64,000 nucleotides of DNA from Pseudooceanicola nanhaiensis DSM 18065 (GTDB lineage Bacteria; Pseudomonadota; Alphaproteobacteria; Rhodobacterales; Rhodobacteraceae), in the NCBI RefSeq assembly GCF_000688295.1, contig NZ_JHZF01000011.1, forward strand, positions 1,768,288-1,832,287, read 5' to 3'. This document shows, piece by piece, positions 63,912 through 64,000 of this stretch. The notes beneath the pieces are model-generated. The model ran no database searches and was not told where the DNA came from. It saw only the letters and a list, made by a program, of their open reading frames with translations. Positions within the stretch are counted from its first letter, which is position 1, and each line of letters begins with the position of its first letter. The position numbers and the translations under genes are program-made.

Positions 63912-64000
63912 GCGGCCCTCCAGTAGGGCGAAGATGTGGGAATGCGAACGGGGGGTGGCACATGGCCGACCCTCACCAAGGACCGGCCCTTGTCAGGCGC

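Overview
The window is GC-rich chromosomal DNA (clearly above 60% G+C by eye) from an alphaproteobacterium, most likely a member of the Rhodobacterales (Roseobacter/Paracoccus group). The evidence is gene order and protein style: rodA-ghrA, rsmI-yraN-gshB divergent from an lpoA-type gene, glnD-murJ followed by a rhomboid-like gene and trpS, a choXWV/betIBA osmolyte locus, and several copies of an intergenic palindromic element of a type I associate with this order. I found no rRNA, tRNA, phage gene, insertion sequence or CRISPR array.

Layout. 1-4.3 kb: end of rodA, ghrA, rpmB and a TPP-dependent enzyme of the acetolactate synthase family. 4.4-11.2 kb: choline uptake and oxidation. choX, choW and choV run on the minus strand; betI, betB and betA run divergently on the plus strand; a BetI-type palindrome lies between them. 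11.3-13.4 kb: a phosphonate monoester hydrolase-like enzyme and a GNAT acetyltransferase. 13.4-20.1 kb: a complete peptide-type ABC importer (minus). 20.4-25.9 kb: a plus-strand group with a degenerate iron-alcohol-dehydrogenase homologue, two acyl-CoA dehydrogenases, a MaoC-type hydratase and an SDR, which together look like one beta-oxidation module. 26-36.6 kb: argC-like, comM, gshB, yraN, rsmI, lpoA-like, glnD and murJ. 36.6-45.2 kb: phospholipase D-like, an inactive-looking rhomboid, trpS, a VOC protein, a PhoX phosphatase, a branched-chain aminotransferase-like enzyme, GNAT and hemerythrin. 45.4-48.9 kb: cobT and cobS, then a truncated TPP enzyme joined directly to an N-terminally clipped enoyl-CoA hydratase. 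49-57 kb: a second iron-ADH, a second peptide-type ABC importer and a membrane dipeptidase. 57.2-60.1 kb: copA-cueR with a CueR-type promoter. 60.1-63.9 kb: two 3-hydroxyisobutyrate-dehydrogenase-like enzymes and an ABCB-type exporter.

Functional links. ChoXWV imports choline, BetA and BetB oxidise it to glycine betaine, and BetI probably controls both arms. The second peptide importer and the M19 dipeptidase would import and split dipeptides. CopA exports copper under CueR control.

Most of the window is ordinary core and transport genes; I do not see an obviously new defence or mobile system. The observations most worth checking are the TPP/enoyl-CoA hydratase deletion junction (48.13 kb), the structured intergenic repeat family whose stems co-vary between copies, two enzyme homologues that have lost active-site residues (the iron-ADH at 20.4 kb and the rhomboid at 38.2 kb), and a candidate two-subunit acyl-CoA dehydrogenase.
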